A stretch of 64,000 bases of DNA from Nitrosomonas ureae (GCF_001455205.1 NZ_CP013341.1:3038001-3102000); one strand, 5' to 3'. Positions 9,309 to 19,240 are shown, numbered from the stretch's first letter. Notes: generated by a model from the sequence alone, not told the origin. Numbers and translations: made by a program.

Positions 9309-10832
9309 TTATAAGCTTTTCGAAGTAAAATACAGAAATATCCGGGCACGGTGACGTAATCCTCGGTTAAGTAACGCCATATCTAATTGGTTTAATGGTT
9401 TTACCAGCATTAAACCAGGCACATAAGCTACCAAAACAAATGTCAGTGTCCACCACACTCCTAATTTGTCTTCAATTGCCCAGCCAATAGCGGCCAGAAA
9501 TATAGCAATGCTAAGACCACGTATAGTTCCCAACCAATCTAATTGGATACGACCAGCTTGATAATTCAACCAAAGCAAAGTTAAACTATTCATTAGCCAT
9601 GCACCCAGCACGATTCCACATACTACGCCCATCAATCCCCAGTTTGAGCCAACTATTACCGCTATCGGTGTTATTGCCGATAATATGCTGAGATACCTTA
9701 ATTGGCGTGTATACGGAAAAATCTGCATAATCATAACAACTAATTGGCCTTGACTTGTTGCACCCAAACCAAGCAGCATAATTACCATAACCATGCCAGC
9801 ATCGGTGAAACGCCCGCTACTTGCCAAAGCAATGAGTTCATTGCCTGCAACACTTAATGCTGCCATACAAATCGCAATTATTAAAAAATTACTCTTCCAC
9901 AATAAAGCCATTCCCTCTTTAACCACATCAACCTCTCCCGCCACATAGCGAGATATCAGCATAGGCCGAATAATATTCGCCAATAACTTTGCCGGAAGGT
10001 AACGTCCAGCAATTAACAATAATTGTTGCAAAAAAGCAAACATTCCCGCGGTCTCAAGTCCTAAGGTTCTGGCTACCAGCATACGTAGCGCACCAGGGTT
10101 AGCAACGGCCCGAAGAAGATTCACCCCTGCCATGTGCCATGCAAAATTAAATATTTCATATGCACTTACATGAAAATCCCCCGTACTTTGTATGCTGCGT
10201 AATTTTCGCATTAAGAGAAATTCCGCCCATATTAAACAGACTAGTGAAACGATTAAATCCATCCACAGCAATTGTTCGATCGACAAACTCTCAATTAATA
10301 CTAATATTGCAACACCAGCCAAACGTCCAATTGACATTAATGAATGAATCAACTGCGCCCATCTTTGCTCTAGGAGGGATTCCAACATTTCTGAGGCATA
10401 CCGAAAACCAATGACGGTAATAATCAATCCAACTGCTACTAAGGTAGCATCTTGCTGCGGCGTACTGAAACCCAGCCATGCAGAAATATCCAGCCAAAAA
10501 GCAGAGATTAGTGCTGTCCAAATTATCATGATGGCAAAACGAATTAGAGTCATCCAGCGCACAAACCATGCAAGAGCACTGGGTGCTCCTCGCAATGCTA
10601 ATTCCGGCAGAAATCGTCGCACCGCTTCGAGCATACCTAAGGAGCTCAGTGGTGCCATCATTTCCACCATGCCCCACAAAACCATGTAAGCTCCATAATC
10701 AATCGGGGATAATAAGCGCACTAGCCAAATTATAAAAATGAAAGAAGAAATTGCTTGGGCAGTCCTCCCCAATAGATAATGCACTATCGCTTGACGAAAA
10801 CGGTTACCGGAATAAAGACCGGAGCTATTCAT
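9309..10832 (-). CDS. Oligosaccharide flippase (Wzx/MATE-like polysaccharide transporter)
   Basis: Integral membrane protein of 507 aa with about 12-14 hydrophobic segments, opening with the polysaccharide-biosynthesis family pattern YLLGRTAQAISSFIFIIWLV. It is the likely flippase that moves lipid-linked EPS repeat units across the inner membrane. The start overlaps the stop of the upstream GT4 gene by 4 bp (ATGA), so the two are translationally coupled. Confidence 0.88.
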   Translation of the reverse strand: MNSSGLYSGNRFRQAIVHYLLGRTAQAISSFIFIIWLVRLLSPIDYGAYMVLWGMVEMMAPLSSLGMLEAVRRFLPELALRGAPSALAWFVRWMTLIRFAIMIIWTALISAFWLDISAWLGFSTPQQDATLVAVGLIITVIGFRYASEMLESLLEQRWAQLIHSLMSIGRLAGVAILVLIESLSIEQLLWMDLIVSLVCLIWAEFLLMRKLRSIQSTGDFHVSAYEIFNFAWHMAGVNLLRAVANPGALRMLVARTLGLETAGMFAFLQQLLLIAGRYLPAKLLANIIRPMLISRYVAGEVDVVKEGMALLWKSNFLIIAICMAALSVAGNELIALASSGRFTDAGMVMVIMLLGLGATSQGQLVVMIMQIFPYTRQLRYLSILSAITPIAVIVGSNWGLMGVVCGIVLGAWLMNSLTLLWLNYQAGRIQLDWLGTIRGLSIAIFLAAIGWAIEDKLGVWWTLTFVLVAYVPGLMLVKPLNQLDMALLNRGLRHRARIFLYFTSKSL

Positions 10833-12043
10833 ATTGTCAGTCCCAGTAATTTCTTGTATTGTGACTCTACGTGATCGGCAATGACATCATAAGTGCGGTA
10901 CTTTCGTACCCAATCCGGTCCTCTTGATGCCAGCGTTCGCGCACGTTCAGGATCATCCAACAACTTACAAACCTCATCAGCAAAGGATTGTTCACCCCAT
11001 GGCACACAACGCCCAATTCCACTCGCTTCCATTACTTGACATTGCTCTGGATGTTCATTAGCAACTATACATTTAGCCATAGCCATATATTCGACAAGTT
11101 TTGTAGGCGAAGTGGAAAGTAATACCGGAACAGGATAGAAAGGCGAAAAGCAAATATCTGCTTGTTCTACTAGCTCCCAGGCTGTTTCCATAGGCATGAA
11201 GCCTGTTACTGTTACAGCCTTCGATAGTTTCACTCGAGATGCTTCTTTTTCTACTGCTTGACGATCGCTTGGCAGTTGGCCATCGCCTACATATAACAGA
11301 CGAGCGTCAGGATAACGCAACCGCACTTGCTGAAGTACACGTACTAGCATCTCTGATTGACGTAATTGCATGATGATCCCGAGATGTAGTAACAGAGGTG
11401 AATGCATGTTTGGAGCCCTAGCATCTTCAGCTTTACCTACCTGATCAGCACGAATACCCATTGGCACAGCAGTCATCTTGTCAGGAGAAATTCCCTCTTG
11501 TACAACATCTTCTTTCATTCGATCACTTTGCACAAAAATATGATCTGCTGCTGGCAAAATTATCTTATAAAGCAAATTGCGAATAAGCTGACCCTTAAGC
11601 CAAACAAGTCGGTGATGCGGCACAAGCTTATTATGAGCTTGGTATAATTTAGACTCGGCAAACGGATAAGACATCCAGTAAGTAAAACGAGCGCCGGTCA
11701 AACGGGCTGCCAACCAAGCAATCAAGCTAGCAAAAAACTTATCACGTACTTGAATTACGTCATAGCGGTTCTTAAAAGCAAGAAATAAAATCATTAAATC
11801 TCCCTGCATGCCAAGCAAGTTGTTCAGTATCCGGCCAAATAATCCCTGCCACTTGCTCCGTGGAGTGAGATACACAATATTCCCCAACCAATCTGTAGGC
11901 GATAGCAAATTGAGCGCATCTGGCCCCCTTTGCATTAACCAATCAATCTGATGGCCCCGATCCGGCATCTGTTTTGCAAACAACTCCACAACATCTGCAC
12001 GGAATGGTGGAAAACGATCCTCTACGATATAAAGCATTTTCAT
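10829..12043 (-). CDS. Glycosyltransferase family 4
   Basis: Second GT4 enzyme of the locus, 404 aa. The N-terminus MKMLYIVEDRFPPFRADVVE is typical, and the C-terminal donor-binding part shows LLYVGDGQLPSDRQAVEK and STSPTKLVEYMAMAKCIVAN. The EX7E motif is less classical than in the 8070-9194 enzyme. It overlaps the flippase gene by 4 bp. The 460 bp upstream are non-coding, so this may start a sub-operon. Confidence 0.88.
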   Translation of the reverse strand: MKMLYIVEDRFPPFRADVVELFAKQMPDRGHQIDWLMQRGPDALNLLSPTDWLGNIVYLTPRSKWQGLFGRILNNLLGMQGDLMILFLAFKNRYDVIQVRDKFFASLIAWLAARLTGARFTYWMSYPFAESKLYQAHNKLVPHHRLVWLKGQLIRNLLYKIILPAADHIFVQSDRMKEDVVQEGISPDKMTAVPMGIRADQVGKAEDARAPNMHSPLLLHLGIIMQLRQSEMLVRVLQQVRLRYPDARLLYVGDGQLPSDRQAVEKEASRVKLSKAVTVTGFMPMETAWELVEQADICFSPFYPVPVLLSTSPTKLVEYMAMAKCIVANEHPEQCQVMEASGIGRCVPWGEQSFADEVCKLLDDPERARTLASRGPDWVRKYRTYDVIADHVESQYKKLLGLTI

Positions 12044-12503
12044 AACATTTTATCGATTAACAGATTAGAATTCAGCATACTTACTTTCAGTTCCCAACCC
12101 TTTATTTCTATTTTATTAGCAGAGAGTTACAATGATTTCACTATTAATTGGTATTTCGATCGCACAATTTGAATCCGAGCAAATTCCGCATCTTCGATTG
12201 AGTTGATATTCACAATTCCAATAATATAGAATTATCAATTATATCAAATGATTAATATAACAACTTCAGGCTATTATATTACACCGACTTATGATTCTTC
12301 TAAATGAAAGTTTGAGGTAAAAAAGTTAGGTATTTGTTAATTTACTTCGATTTAATTTTACGCAAGCAGCCAAGCTACGCTATTTTCAAAAGCAAATCAG
12401 TTTCCTAGCTCAATTGAATAGAATCACTATTAATCTATGTACAGGCACAAATAACCCTTCTGGAAAATTGGAATATCGATCACGCCCTTTATTCATCAAT
12501 CAG
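12044..12503. other. 460-bp AT-rich intergenic gap in the EPS locus
   Basis: No convincing gene or remnant is seen on either strand. The DNA is very AT-rich with stops in all frames. It may hold a promoter for the downstream GT4-flippase group, but no clear -35/-10 pair can be singled out. Confidence 0.5.
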
Positions 12504-13379
12504 CTATATTGCTTGATTCTTAGGATTTTTAATTTTTAACCATCCTGATAGATCAAGATGCAAAATATCCTGTACACGTAAAATATCATCCTGATAAAAT
12601 TTCAGCCATTGTTGCTGCACATCCATTGATAATACTTCTGCAGGCGCAAGATTCTTATCTCTAATTCGCGCAAGGCGGTTTCTGATAAAAGGCGGAGTAT
12701 ATCGACGTAAGCCGGGTATGCGCTTCAATGCACTCATGCCGTGATGTAACCATGGAAACTTGGGGGTACCACCGGGATTGAATCTATAATCAGTATTCAC
12801 TTGAAAAGTTGGGTCGACACCTATAAAGCTAAATAATTCGGACATCAATGTTTGTGGGTCATTGATAAGATCATCGAACAATACAAATTTAAGTTGGTCG
12901 TGATCAAAAATTTTCTGATAACTTTGTATTGCATCGGCATACAAACTAGCTTTTACCCAAAATGCGTCTTCAGAAAACGCTTCCTCAGGCGATTTTGTTT
13001 CTTTCCCTGAGCGAAGTCGCATTTGATAATGTGAATAAGCTCTTCCCACCGGATTTCGTAAACACGCAATCATTTTACTTGCCGGTATTATTTCTTTCAT
13101 TCTCTGCAAAGCAACAGAGCTATATAAATAATAAGGAGAAACTTCTCCCTTAATTTGATCAACCCTAGCATCATCAAATAGCGATTCATATTCGGCAAGA
13201 CTGGTTACCATAAACTGCTGACGATTCATTTCAGCATGCGCTTTATTGTTTGAATCAAAAGCTAAAAAGTTGGGCTCTTTTACCTTTGTCATAAAAACAC
13301 TAGGATGCTGGCCAAAGTAATGATGCAATGAAGTCGATCCCGCTTTAAATGCGCCAATTACTACAAAGTCAGGTAACAT
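12504..13379 (-). CDS. Sulfotransferase (PAPS-dependent) 2 of the EPS locus
   Basis: Sulfotransferase-domain protein, 291 aa. The PAPS 5'-loop is VVIGAFKAGSTSLHHYFGQH at residues 6-25 and the 3'-phosphate motif is CLRNPVGRAYSHYQMRLRSG. GEVSPYYLY is the family substrate-side motif. It resembles the 6260 and 15497 enzymes in fold but is clearly divergent, so these are not recent duplicates. Likely role: sulfation at one position of the EPS. It lies just downstream of an IS200-type element. Confidence 0.88.
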   Translation of the reverse strand: MLPDFVVIGAFKAGSTSLHHYFGQHPSVFMTKVKEPNFLAFDSNNKAHAEMNRQQFMVTSLAEYESLFDDARVDQIKGEVSPYYLYSSVALQRMKEIIPASKMIACLRNPVGRAYSHYQMRLRSGKETKSPEEAFSEDAFWVKASLYADAIQSYQKIFDHDQLKFVLFDDLINDPQTLMSELFSFIGVDPTFQVNTDYRFNPGGTPKFPWLHHGMSALKRIPGLRRYTPPFIRNRLARIRDKNLAPAEVLSMDVQQQWLKFYQDDILRVQDILHLDLSGWLKIKNPKNQAI

Positions 13380-13409
13380 TAGTAGCTCTCACGTAGTTAA
13401 TTTATAAGT

Positions 13410-14010
13410 AAACTACCTCCAGCCAACCCGGAGGCTTATTGGGACGCGCCCTAAACCATGAGCCGCCTAAGGCGGCTAAATATCCAATTTCATTTGGGCA
13501 GAGTGCTCATTCTCATGCTCTTGGTTGCGGATATACGACCTGATTATCCCCTCATCAAGCCCACTGTCTAAAAAATACTCCGAGCCCAGAGAACCTCGCC
13601 AGTGAAATCCTTTACACGCCCTTCGAAAGCGCCACGCTATTGCAATCGCGCTCTTCCTCTTGATGTACCCCATCACGTTTGATACCGCATATTTCGGCGG
13701 AATGCTGATGCACCTGTGCACGTGATCCGACATAATGTGCCCTTCTACAATATCCGCTTCCTCGTGTGCAGCAAGTTCGTGGAATATCTCACCCAGATGC
13801 TTGCACAGCAACCCAAATATCCGCTTCTTACGTTTCTTCGGAATGAATACCACATGGTACTTACAATTCCATCTGGTGTGGTTCAAATTCTGATACTCTT
13901 TCATCTTGAATCTCTTTCTCTTGGTCGAGATAGAAAATTCTCAATGACCGTCGTATAGGTCAAATCACTGTGAATCCTCCTGCAAAGCCGGGGGCTTACC
14001 TCACTGAGTT
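13410..14010 (-). mobile_element. IS200/IS605-family element (tnpA only)
   Basis: Approximate bounds around the tnpA-like gene. Subterminal hairpins of the type used by this family instead of inverted repeats are visible. A 7-bp stem AGCCGCC-TAA-GGCGGCT at 13461-13477 overlaps the 3' end of tnpA, CCTCC...GGAGG lies just outside it, and AAGCC-GGG-GGCTT lies around 13985-13997 on the other side. Exact ends cannot be set because the family makes no target duplication. No tnpB is present. Confidence 0.6.
13476..13904 (-). CDS. tnpA: IS200/IS605-family transposase TnpA (Y1 HUH)
   Basis: Single-strand transposase of 142 aa, normal length. The HUH metal motif is in DHVHRCISIPP and the catalytic Tyr in IIRSYIRNQE. 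KYHVVFIPKKRKK near the N-terminus and VMGYIKRKSA are family marks. The usual HVHLLLSIPP-like context is changed to HVHRC, a conserved-core variant. The frame is intact. It interrupts the EPS locus between a sulfotransferase and the hydrolase-like gene. Confidence 0.88.
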   Translation of the reverse strand: MKEYQNLNHTRWNCKYHVVFIPKKRKKRIFGLLCKHLGEIFHELAAHEEADIVEGHIMSDHVHRCISIPPKYAVSNVMGYIKRKSAIAIAWRFRRACKGFHWRGSLGSEYFLDSGLDEGIIRSYIRNQEHENEHSAQMKLDI

Positions 14011-14070
14011 ATATCACCAAATTCCACTGATTCGGGCATTCGACTAAAGCAATAAAACTTTTCTATTTTT

Positions 14071-15225
14071 TTAATCAACACAAGAAGCATAGACCCTAGG
14101 ACAAACCGAACTCAAGCCACCAAAAGGATCTTTTGCTATATCAGGTTCATTTAGTAGCTCAAGTACTTTGGAATAATATTTCGGATTACGCGTCCAGAAA
14201 ATATAATTGGATTTCAGATTATCTCTTGCAAAAGCAAAAATTTCTGAAACAGTTGGCACACTGCCAGCACCATCATTCCGAGTATTCATATAATTTTTAT
14301 GCATCACTTGAGGAGCCAAAGGTATAATCCCTGAAAGCTCTGGATAAAAATGATATATACCTCTGGGCACATTTCGCATATTGCGATTCAACCCCGGTTC
14401 ATCTTTAAAAACATCGGGACCACTCAATGCTGTTCCCATTTCTTTTAGTTTCCCCACAAACGACTCTAGAATTGAGTGCGGATAATTCACCTCCTGGATC
14501 GTCATAGTGTTGGGAAAATATGACCGCATTTTCTGTTGAACACTGAGCAAATTATCATAGAACTTGGACATCTGATGAGCAGGCTGGGGAATGATCGGCT
14601 CTCCATATGCAGTTTCTATCATGCCGATACCCTCAAAATAAGGATGAGAGTTGTAGCGCTCTCCCATTACCTTAAACAGCTCTACCAATCGATCATGCAC
14701 CTGCGAATTCCATAACGCAATGTTGTATCCTCTTGGTGCCGTACTTCCATGACTGCTATAAGCAAATTCACCGCCATCATATTCACTCGCTTTCAAGTAA
14801 TCTGGAACAAGTTTCCCTGTTGGTTTTCCTGCGGGAACAAATGACTTTGTCTGCACCTGGATTACAAGACGTTTTCCTATTGTGGAAAGTTCAGCAAGTT
14901 TTTGATCAATAGATGAAAAATTATATACTCCTTTTGCTGTTTCCAGTTCTGCCCAAAAATAGCGAATTTGTATGCCACGTAATGCTGGTGTTGCTTTGAG
15001 TTCCTCATATACTTGCGCCATATATTTGGAGTCATTTTTACCAAGACCCAAAATTGTACAGTAATGTCCTGGATGCCATTTTACTGGGTTAGCCATCATG
15101 TCGTGACTAAACAAGAAAATACTTATAGTAAAAAACAATACCATCCAAACAGAATGCTGCTTTTGTCTAATTGAACTTGGGGAATTAAATTTAATTAATT
15201 TGATTACGGCACTCGTGATGTTCAT
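14071..15225 (-). CDS. Secreted TIM-barrel glycoside-hydrolase-like protein
   Basis: 384 aa. An N-terminal hydrophobic segment (about 27-45, VWMVLFFTISIFLFSHDMMA) acts as signal or anchor. The rest reads as a beta/alpha barrel resembling clan-A glycoside hydrolases: GIQIRYFWAELETAKGVYNF at the first strands, a possible acid/base Glu in GIGMIETAYGEP, and TIQEVNYP further on. The exact family was not identified. EPS loci often carry a periplasmic hydrolase that trims or releases polymer, and that is the inferred role. Confidence 0.65.
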   Translation of the reverse strand: MNITSAVIKLIKFNSPSSIRQKQHSVWMVLFFTISIFLFSHDMMANPVKWHPGHYCTILGLGKNDSKYMAQVYEELKATPALRGIQIRYFWAELETAKGVYNFSSIDQKLAELSTIGKRLVIQVQTKSFVPAGKPTGKLVPDYLKASEYDGGEFAYSSHGSTAPRGYNIALWNSQVHDRLVELFKVMGERYNSHPYFEGIGMIETAYGEPIIPQPAHQMSKFYDNLLSVQQKMRSYFPNTMTIQEVNYPHSILESFVGKLKEMGTALSGPDVFKDEPGLNRNMRNVPRGIYHFYPELSGIIPLAPQVMHKNYMNTRNDGAGSVPTVSEIFAFARDNLKSNYIFWTRNPKYYSKVLELLNEPDIAKDPFGGLSSVCPRVYASCVD

Positions 15226-15496
15226 AGATAATTTAAAACCTTATATACAGTTTTCATCTCAATGGTGCCTCAAATTAAGAGCCACATAAAATAAGTTAAC
15301 AGCCATGCCATATTCTAGAATATCGGTAGCACCTTGTAAGAAGTTATATGCAACGAGACATAATTACACATTTTTCGAGCGCCTTCGTCCAATGACACTA
15401 TCACAACAGTATCTAATTTAACTGAATTCTATTGATTTTAACCAAATTACTTAACATAATAACCCGCTTATCCGTTAAACAAAACTTTCATTCATG

Positions 15497-16384
15497 TCAT
15501 TGTAATTGATCCTTACTCGATCTGTCTTGCAACGCCAACCAACTCTGCCAAGGTAAATTCTCTAGGTTAAGTTGACTCAACAATTCGTTCATATCATCTG
15601 CCAATACATCTTGTAAATGGCTTCGGGTATCTTCACGCATCGGTGGAACAACCTGACGCAATTCAATTTGATTATGATTTCGACGCAAATTGCGGATTAG
15701 ATCATTATTCTTAACCGCTTCGACAATTCTCTTTCCACCTACATATCGACCAATCTTACCTAACTGCTTAATAAATAGATCTAATTTGGCATTTTTAACA
15801 ACCACGCTTTCATTCACTTTTTTTTCTAAAAACCAAGATTGATGATTCTCATTAATTCCTAGGAAACGGTATAAATTACGTGCTTGTATCTGAGGGTTAT
15901 CGCGAATATGTTCTTGGAAAATTACTAATACTTGATTTTCTGGGAAAGCTTCAAACCAGCGAGCTAGGTGCTTGGCGTAGCGTGACTGTTCTACATACAT
16001 TGGATTATTGGCTAACCCATCTTCAAAACTTAATTTCTGGCCCGCAAAATAACCTTGCCTCACTACGTGTAAATGATTCGAGTAGGCACGTTCGATGGGA
16101 TCTCGCAGCAATAGCACGATCCGCATTGCCGAATTGTATAGAAAAACGCGACCAGGTGTATCGCTATCAGCAAAATACGAAGGTGAAATTTCTCCTTTGG
16201 CACTTACCGAACTCGTATCCCCCACTTGTTTTTCATACCACTGATAACCACGACCGTAATAAGTTGAAAAAAAATCGCTCTCCTTACCTTGATATATCCC
16301 TACTTCCGGGTGATCTGATAGAACACGATGTACCCATGTTGATGCACATTTCTGTGCCCCAACGCCTATAAAATTTATTTTCAT
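15497..16384 (-). CDS. Sulfotransferase (PAPS-dependent) 3 of the EPS locus
   Basis: 295 aa sulfotransferase-domain protein. PAPS 5'-loop is FIGVGAQKCASTWVHRVL at residues 4-21, with CAST in place of the commoner AGTT/AGST. The 3'-phosphate motif is LLLRDPIERAYSNHLHVVRQ. GEISPSYFAD is the substrate-side motif. It lies 41 bp downstream of sulfotransferase 4 and is probably co-transcribed with it. Confidence 0.88.
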   Translation of the reverse strand: MKINFIGVGAQKCASTWVHRVLSDHPEVGIYQGKESDFFSTYYGRGYQWYEKQVGDTSSVSAKGEISPSYFADSDTPGRVFLYNSAMRIVLLLRDPIERAYSNHLHVVRQGYFAGQKLSFEDGLANNPMYVEQSRYAKHLARWFEAFPENQVLVIFQEHIRDNPQIQARNLYRFLGINENHQSWFLEKKVNESVVVKNAKLDLFIKQLGKIGRYVGGKRIVEAVKNNDLIRNLRRNHNQIELRQVVPPMREDTRSHLQDVLADDMNELLSQLNLENLPWQSWLALQDRSSKDQLQ

Positions 16385-16425
16385 ATTTTAATTATTCTAG
16401 AAATAAGACGACATCAATATGTTAA

Positions 16426-17148
16426 TTAATGGTCAAATGAATAACCAAACAACTCAATATCGCGTGAGTACAATTTAGCCACCACCTCAGCGCTAGCATC
16501 ATTGTAATAGCTACGATAATCCCCTTTCCGGCTGTGATTTATTTTTAATAAATTAGTCGATACTCCCAATCTGTTACCTAATATCTCAAAATCGTTCTCC
16601 AAGGTTTCGAACCTGCCAATAAAATCTACATCGACTTTGCCGTTCTTATCGACCACATATTCCCACTGTGGAATAAAATGCAAAATGCGGTAAATGTCAG
16701 CAGATGTCAATCCTTGCATAATAAAATCTTGGAAACTATCAAATTTATCCAGATATTCATGTGCCCATGCTTTATCCTGCTCGGTTAGGCCTCCTTTCTT
16801 TAAAAAAACATACGCAGATACCAATCGATCCCAAGGATTACGCACAAAAGCAAACTTAAAATAATTTTTATAACATTCAACCCCAAATATCACTTGATAA
16901 GTTCTTGCTGTGAGATGCCCTCCGCCTAAACAACCGAAGAGTGCTTGACAAACTGATATCCCGGCAGTCTTAGGAATATGTATAAAAATACAATGCAAGT
17001 CGTCGTACGGCTTTAGGGAATAACCATCGATGCTGACCTGCGATCTTAGTGTTTTGTATTGTCTTCGCCGAGTGTATCCTTTAATATCTTGGCGTACTCC
17101 GAAAGGAACAATTTTTCCATACGCTTCTTTGAGCCATCCTTGCATCAA
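16426..17148 (-). CDS. Sulfotransferase family 2 protein (carbohydrate-sulfotransferase type), 4 of the EPS locus
   Basis: 240 aa, of a different sulfotransferase branch from the other three, resembling carbohydrate 2-O/4-O-type enzymes. The PAPS 5'-loop is FIHIPKTAGISVCQALFG at about residues 50-67 and the 3'-phosphate motif FAFVRNPWDRLVSAYVFL. Such enzymes usually act on polysaccharide chains, which fits an EPS locus. AAGGAAATTTTGATG gives a good ribosome site. The PKTAG-I-S loop has Ile where Thr/Ser is common. Confidence 0.85.
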   Translation of the reverse strand: MMQGWLKEAYGKIVPFGVRQDIKGYTRRRQYKTLRSQVSIDGYSLKPYDDLHCIFIHIPKTAGISVCQALFGCLGGGHLTARTYQVIFGVECYKNYFKFAFVRNPWDRLVSAYVFLKKGGLTEQDKAWAHEYLDKFDSFQDFIMQGLTSADIYRILHFIPQWEYVVDKNGKVDVDFIGRFETLENDFEILGNRLGVSTNLLKINHSRKGDYRSYYNDASAEVVAKLYSRDIELFGYSFDH

Positions 17149-17482
17149 AATTTCCTTAAAAATTATTATAAAAATATATTTTATTTTTAAACATAACTTA
17201 ATGCCCGCTCATACTCTCATCGAGAGTTCTTTCAATATTTAAAACCCTTCTTGTTTCGTAAATTTTGAAACACTTACCTAGATACTGATAATGGATCGTT
17301 TTCCAAGTCTTGCCTTTTTTCATATCTTCGATATGTGATGTTAACAATGCCTTATGTCACATGCATCAGTATCGAGCAATCTCACTTTTGATGCTTTTAA
17401 TTTAAGGTTAAGCTTAGAGAATCAGGCAATGGCATTTACCATCGAATATTTGTCAGCTTCTAATATAACCCATATGGATTAA
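17149..17482. other. AT-rich intergenic gap
   Basis: About 330 bp with no gene seen. It holds a small perfect hairpin CATATC-TTC-GATATG at 17321-17335 and runs of A/T that could contain a promoter for the two downstream sulfotransferase genes. Confidence 0.4.
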
Positions 17483-18985
17483 TTATTTATTTAAGAATCT
17501 CGACCAATAAGCAGCCTGGCCTAACATCAACATCATAAGAAACTGGATCGGGTTAGAGTACAGATGAAAATTCTTATAAGGCATTGTTAAAACCAACAAT
17601 AACAATCCTACCGTGCCTATCCTTAGAAAAATACGGTGAATTTCTGGGATAACATCATTATTAGCAGCACGTTCGGAAGCTTTTACCCCTAATAGCAATA
17701 TAAAGAGAAAAACCAAATGTCCCAAAATACCTATCTCCCATAATAATATAAGAGATGAAGATGTGTTTATCTTGTAAGGAAAACGATCTACTAACTCTCC
17801 TATCCCAATTCTGCTTTCATAAGTTGCACCCATGCCATAACCGAATAAGCTGTGTTGTAGATCACCACTACCAATATTAATATTCCACCAACTTAGTAAA
17901 AGATTTACACGACCCAATTCGCGACCATCATATGTCTGAGCCTCGGGATCTATTGCTCGCATCACTCGATCATATGTTGAAGTAACCTGATTCTGCTTAA
18001 ATGTATGCGTAGAAACATCTCCATAGTGCAGTTTCTCATAAAATGTAAATAAAACTCCGACCAATAAAACAGCGCCTATTATGACGACAATTGCCTCTAC
18101 AGGCCGTTTCAATAGTTCTCTACGATAATACAGACCTATAACGACAGGAAGCAACATAACTGCTGCTTTAACTTCCGCCAAGCCTAGTGTAAAAAACCCA
18201 AACAATACAACTAAAGCCATTTGTAAACCATTAAGTTTTCCTTCACGCCATAATGCAATTGCAGTTAACATTGCAATCAACAACATAATAGCCATTGCGG
18301 CACTATCCCCCCCGCCCTCTATAACCCCATGAAATGTGCCTATTACAGCATCCCATCGGGACGTTCGCGTACTACCTGGAACTACAAAAAAATATTGATA
18401 AATCGCCATTGGGAATTGTAGAACGGCTACAATCATGAGGGCTTTCCATAACTGCATTATCATTTTATCTGTTATTAAACCAAACATAATAACCAGCATT
18501 AATGGCCACATCAGAAGATAATACCGTGATGCATTTACAAATTCAGAAAAATAAGGTCGGTCAATGACAGTAGAAAAAAGTACCAGTAAAACTAAGATAA
18601 TGGGCCCCAAGAGATCACCAGAGAATGAGACCGACTTTATACTTGTTCTAGCACGTAACAAATGAAGCAATAAAGGCAACAACAGTGCTGCACTTACCAA
18701 TACCGTAAACCATTGAAGCTGTGAAAAACGGATAAAATAAGCACTGGGTCCGGTAACCAGAAATGCTCCCCAAAATAATATCCAAACTGTCCAAGCAACT
18801 GGCGCAGCAAGAATAAAAAAAACGCCATATAAAACCAACAAAGGAACCAGAAGAATTAAGTTACCAGATGCGGCAAGTATGCCACTAAGAATTGATAAAA
18901 CTAGCACACTGAGTAGCAGCAGGGCAAAAATTAATGCCTTAGAGTCTAGATTATTAAATAATCTGGATGATATTTCTGCTTTCAT
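17483..18985 (-). CDS. Wzy-like EPS polymerase / O-antigen-ligase-type membrane protein
   Basis: 500 aa with about 11-13 hydrophobic segments and one large periplasmic loop (around residues 320-400, containing STYDRVMRAIDP and GRVNLLLSWWNI), the layout of Wzy/WaaL-type proteins. The loop segment SLFGYGMGATYES is typical of the polymerase position. It is the likely polymerase joining flipped repeat units. Sequence similarity in this class is poor, so function rests mainly on topology and on the neighbours. Confidence 0.75.
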   Translation of the reverse strand: MKAEISSRLFNNLDSKALIFALLLLSVLVLSILSGILAASGNLILLVPLLVLYGVFFILAAPVAWTVWILFWGAFLVTGPSAYFIRFSQLQWFTVLVSAALLLPLLLHLLRARTSIKSVSFSGDLLGPIILVLLVLFSTVIDRPYFSEFVNASRYYLLMWPLMLVIMFGLITDKMIMQLWKALMIVAVLQFPMAIYQYFFVVPGSTRTSRWDAVIGTFHGVIEGGGDSAAMAIMLLIAMLTAIALWREGKLNGLQMALVVLFGFFTLGLAEVKAAVMLLPVVIGLYYRRELLKRPVEAIVVIIGAVLLVGVLFTFYEKLHYGDVSTHTFKQNQVTSTYDRVMRAIDPEAQTYDGRELGRVNLLLSWWNINIGSGDLQHSLFGYGMGATYESRIGIGELVDRFPYKINTSSSLILLWEIGILGHLVFLFILLLGVKASERAANNDVIPEIHRIFLRIGTVGLLLLVLTMPYKNFHLYSNPIQFLMMLMLGQAAYWSRFLNK

Positions 18986-19021
18986 AATAAAAGAACTTTA
19001 CCTGATCTCACTTAATTTGTG

Positions 19022-19174
19022 TTATAAACATGAGAGCTTGGCCAGTTTCATAAGCACACCCTGCTTTAGTGCATTTTTTTCAATTAAGAAACCACTCACT
19101 GTCATCAGGTCTGTAACGCCAATAAATTTCTTATATTCTGCACTTGTATTCCCTAATAATGACCATGAATTCAT
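19022..19174 (-). CDS. Possible 50-aa ORF or gene remnant between epsI and the polymerase gene
   Basis: An ATG at 19174 opens 50 codons (start MNSWSLLGN, end KLAKLSCL) ending at TAA 19022-19024. The frame stays open upstream past the ATG to a TGA near epsI. The composition looks protein-like, unlike the low-complexity frames nearby, but there is no clear ribosome site and no family was recognised. It could be the remnant of a lost gene. Confidence 0.25.
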   Translation of the reverse strand: MNSWSLLGNTSAEYKKFIGVTDLMTVSGFLIEKNALKQGVLMKLAKLSCL

Positions 19175-19240
19175 AGAATGTGGCACCTGCTTGGCTTTAA
19201 TATCTTTTCTAGAGCATCACACATCATTGATAAATTGCTA

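Noticed and set aside
10160..10689. Plus-strand frames across the flippase gene
   Set aside because: They lie wholly inside a well-supported gene on the other strand and have no family pattern.
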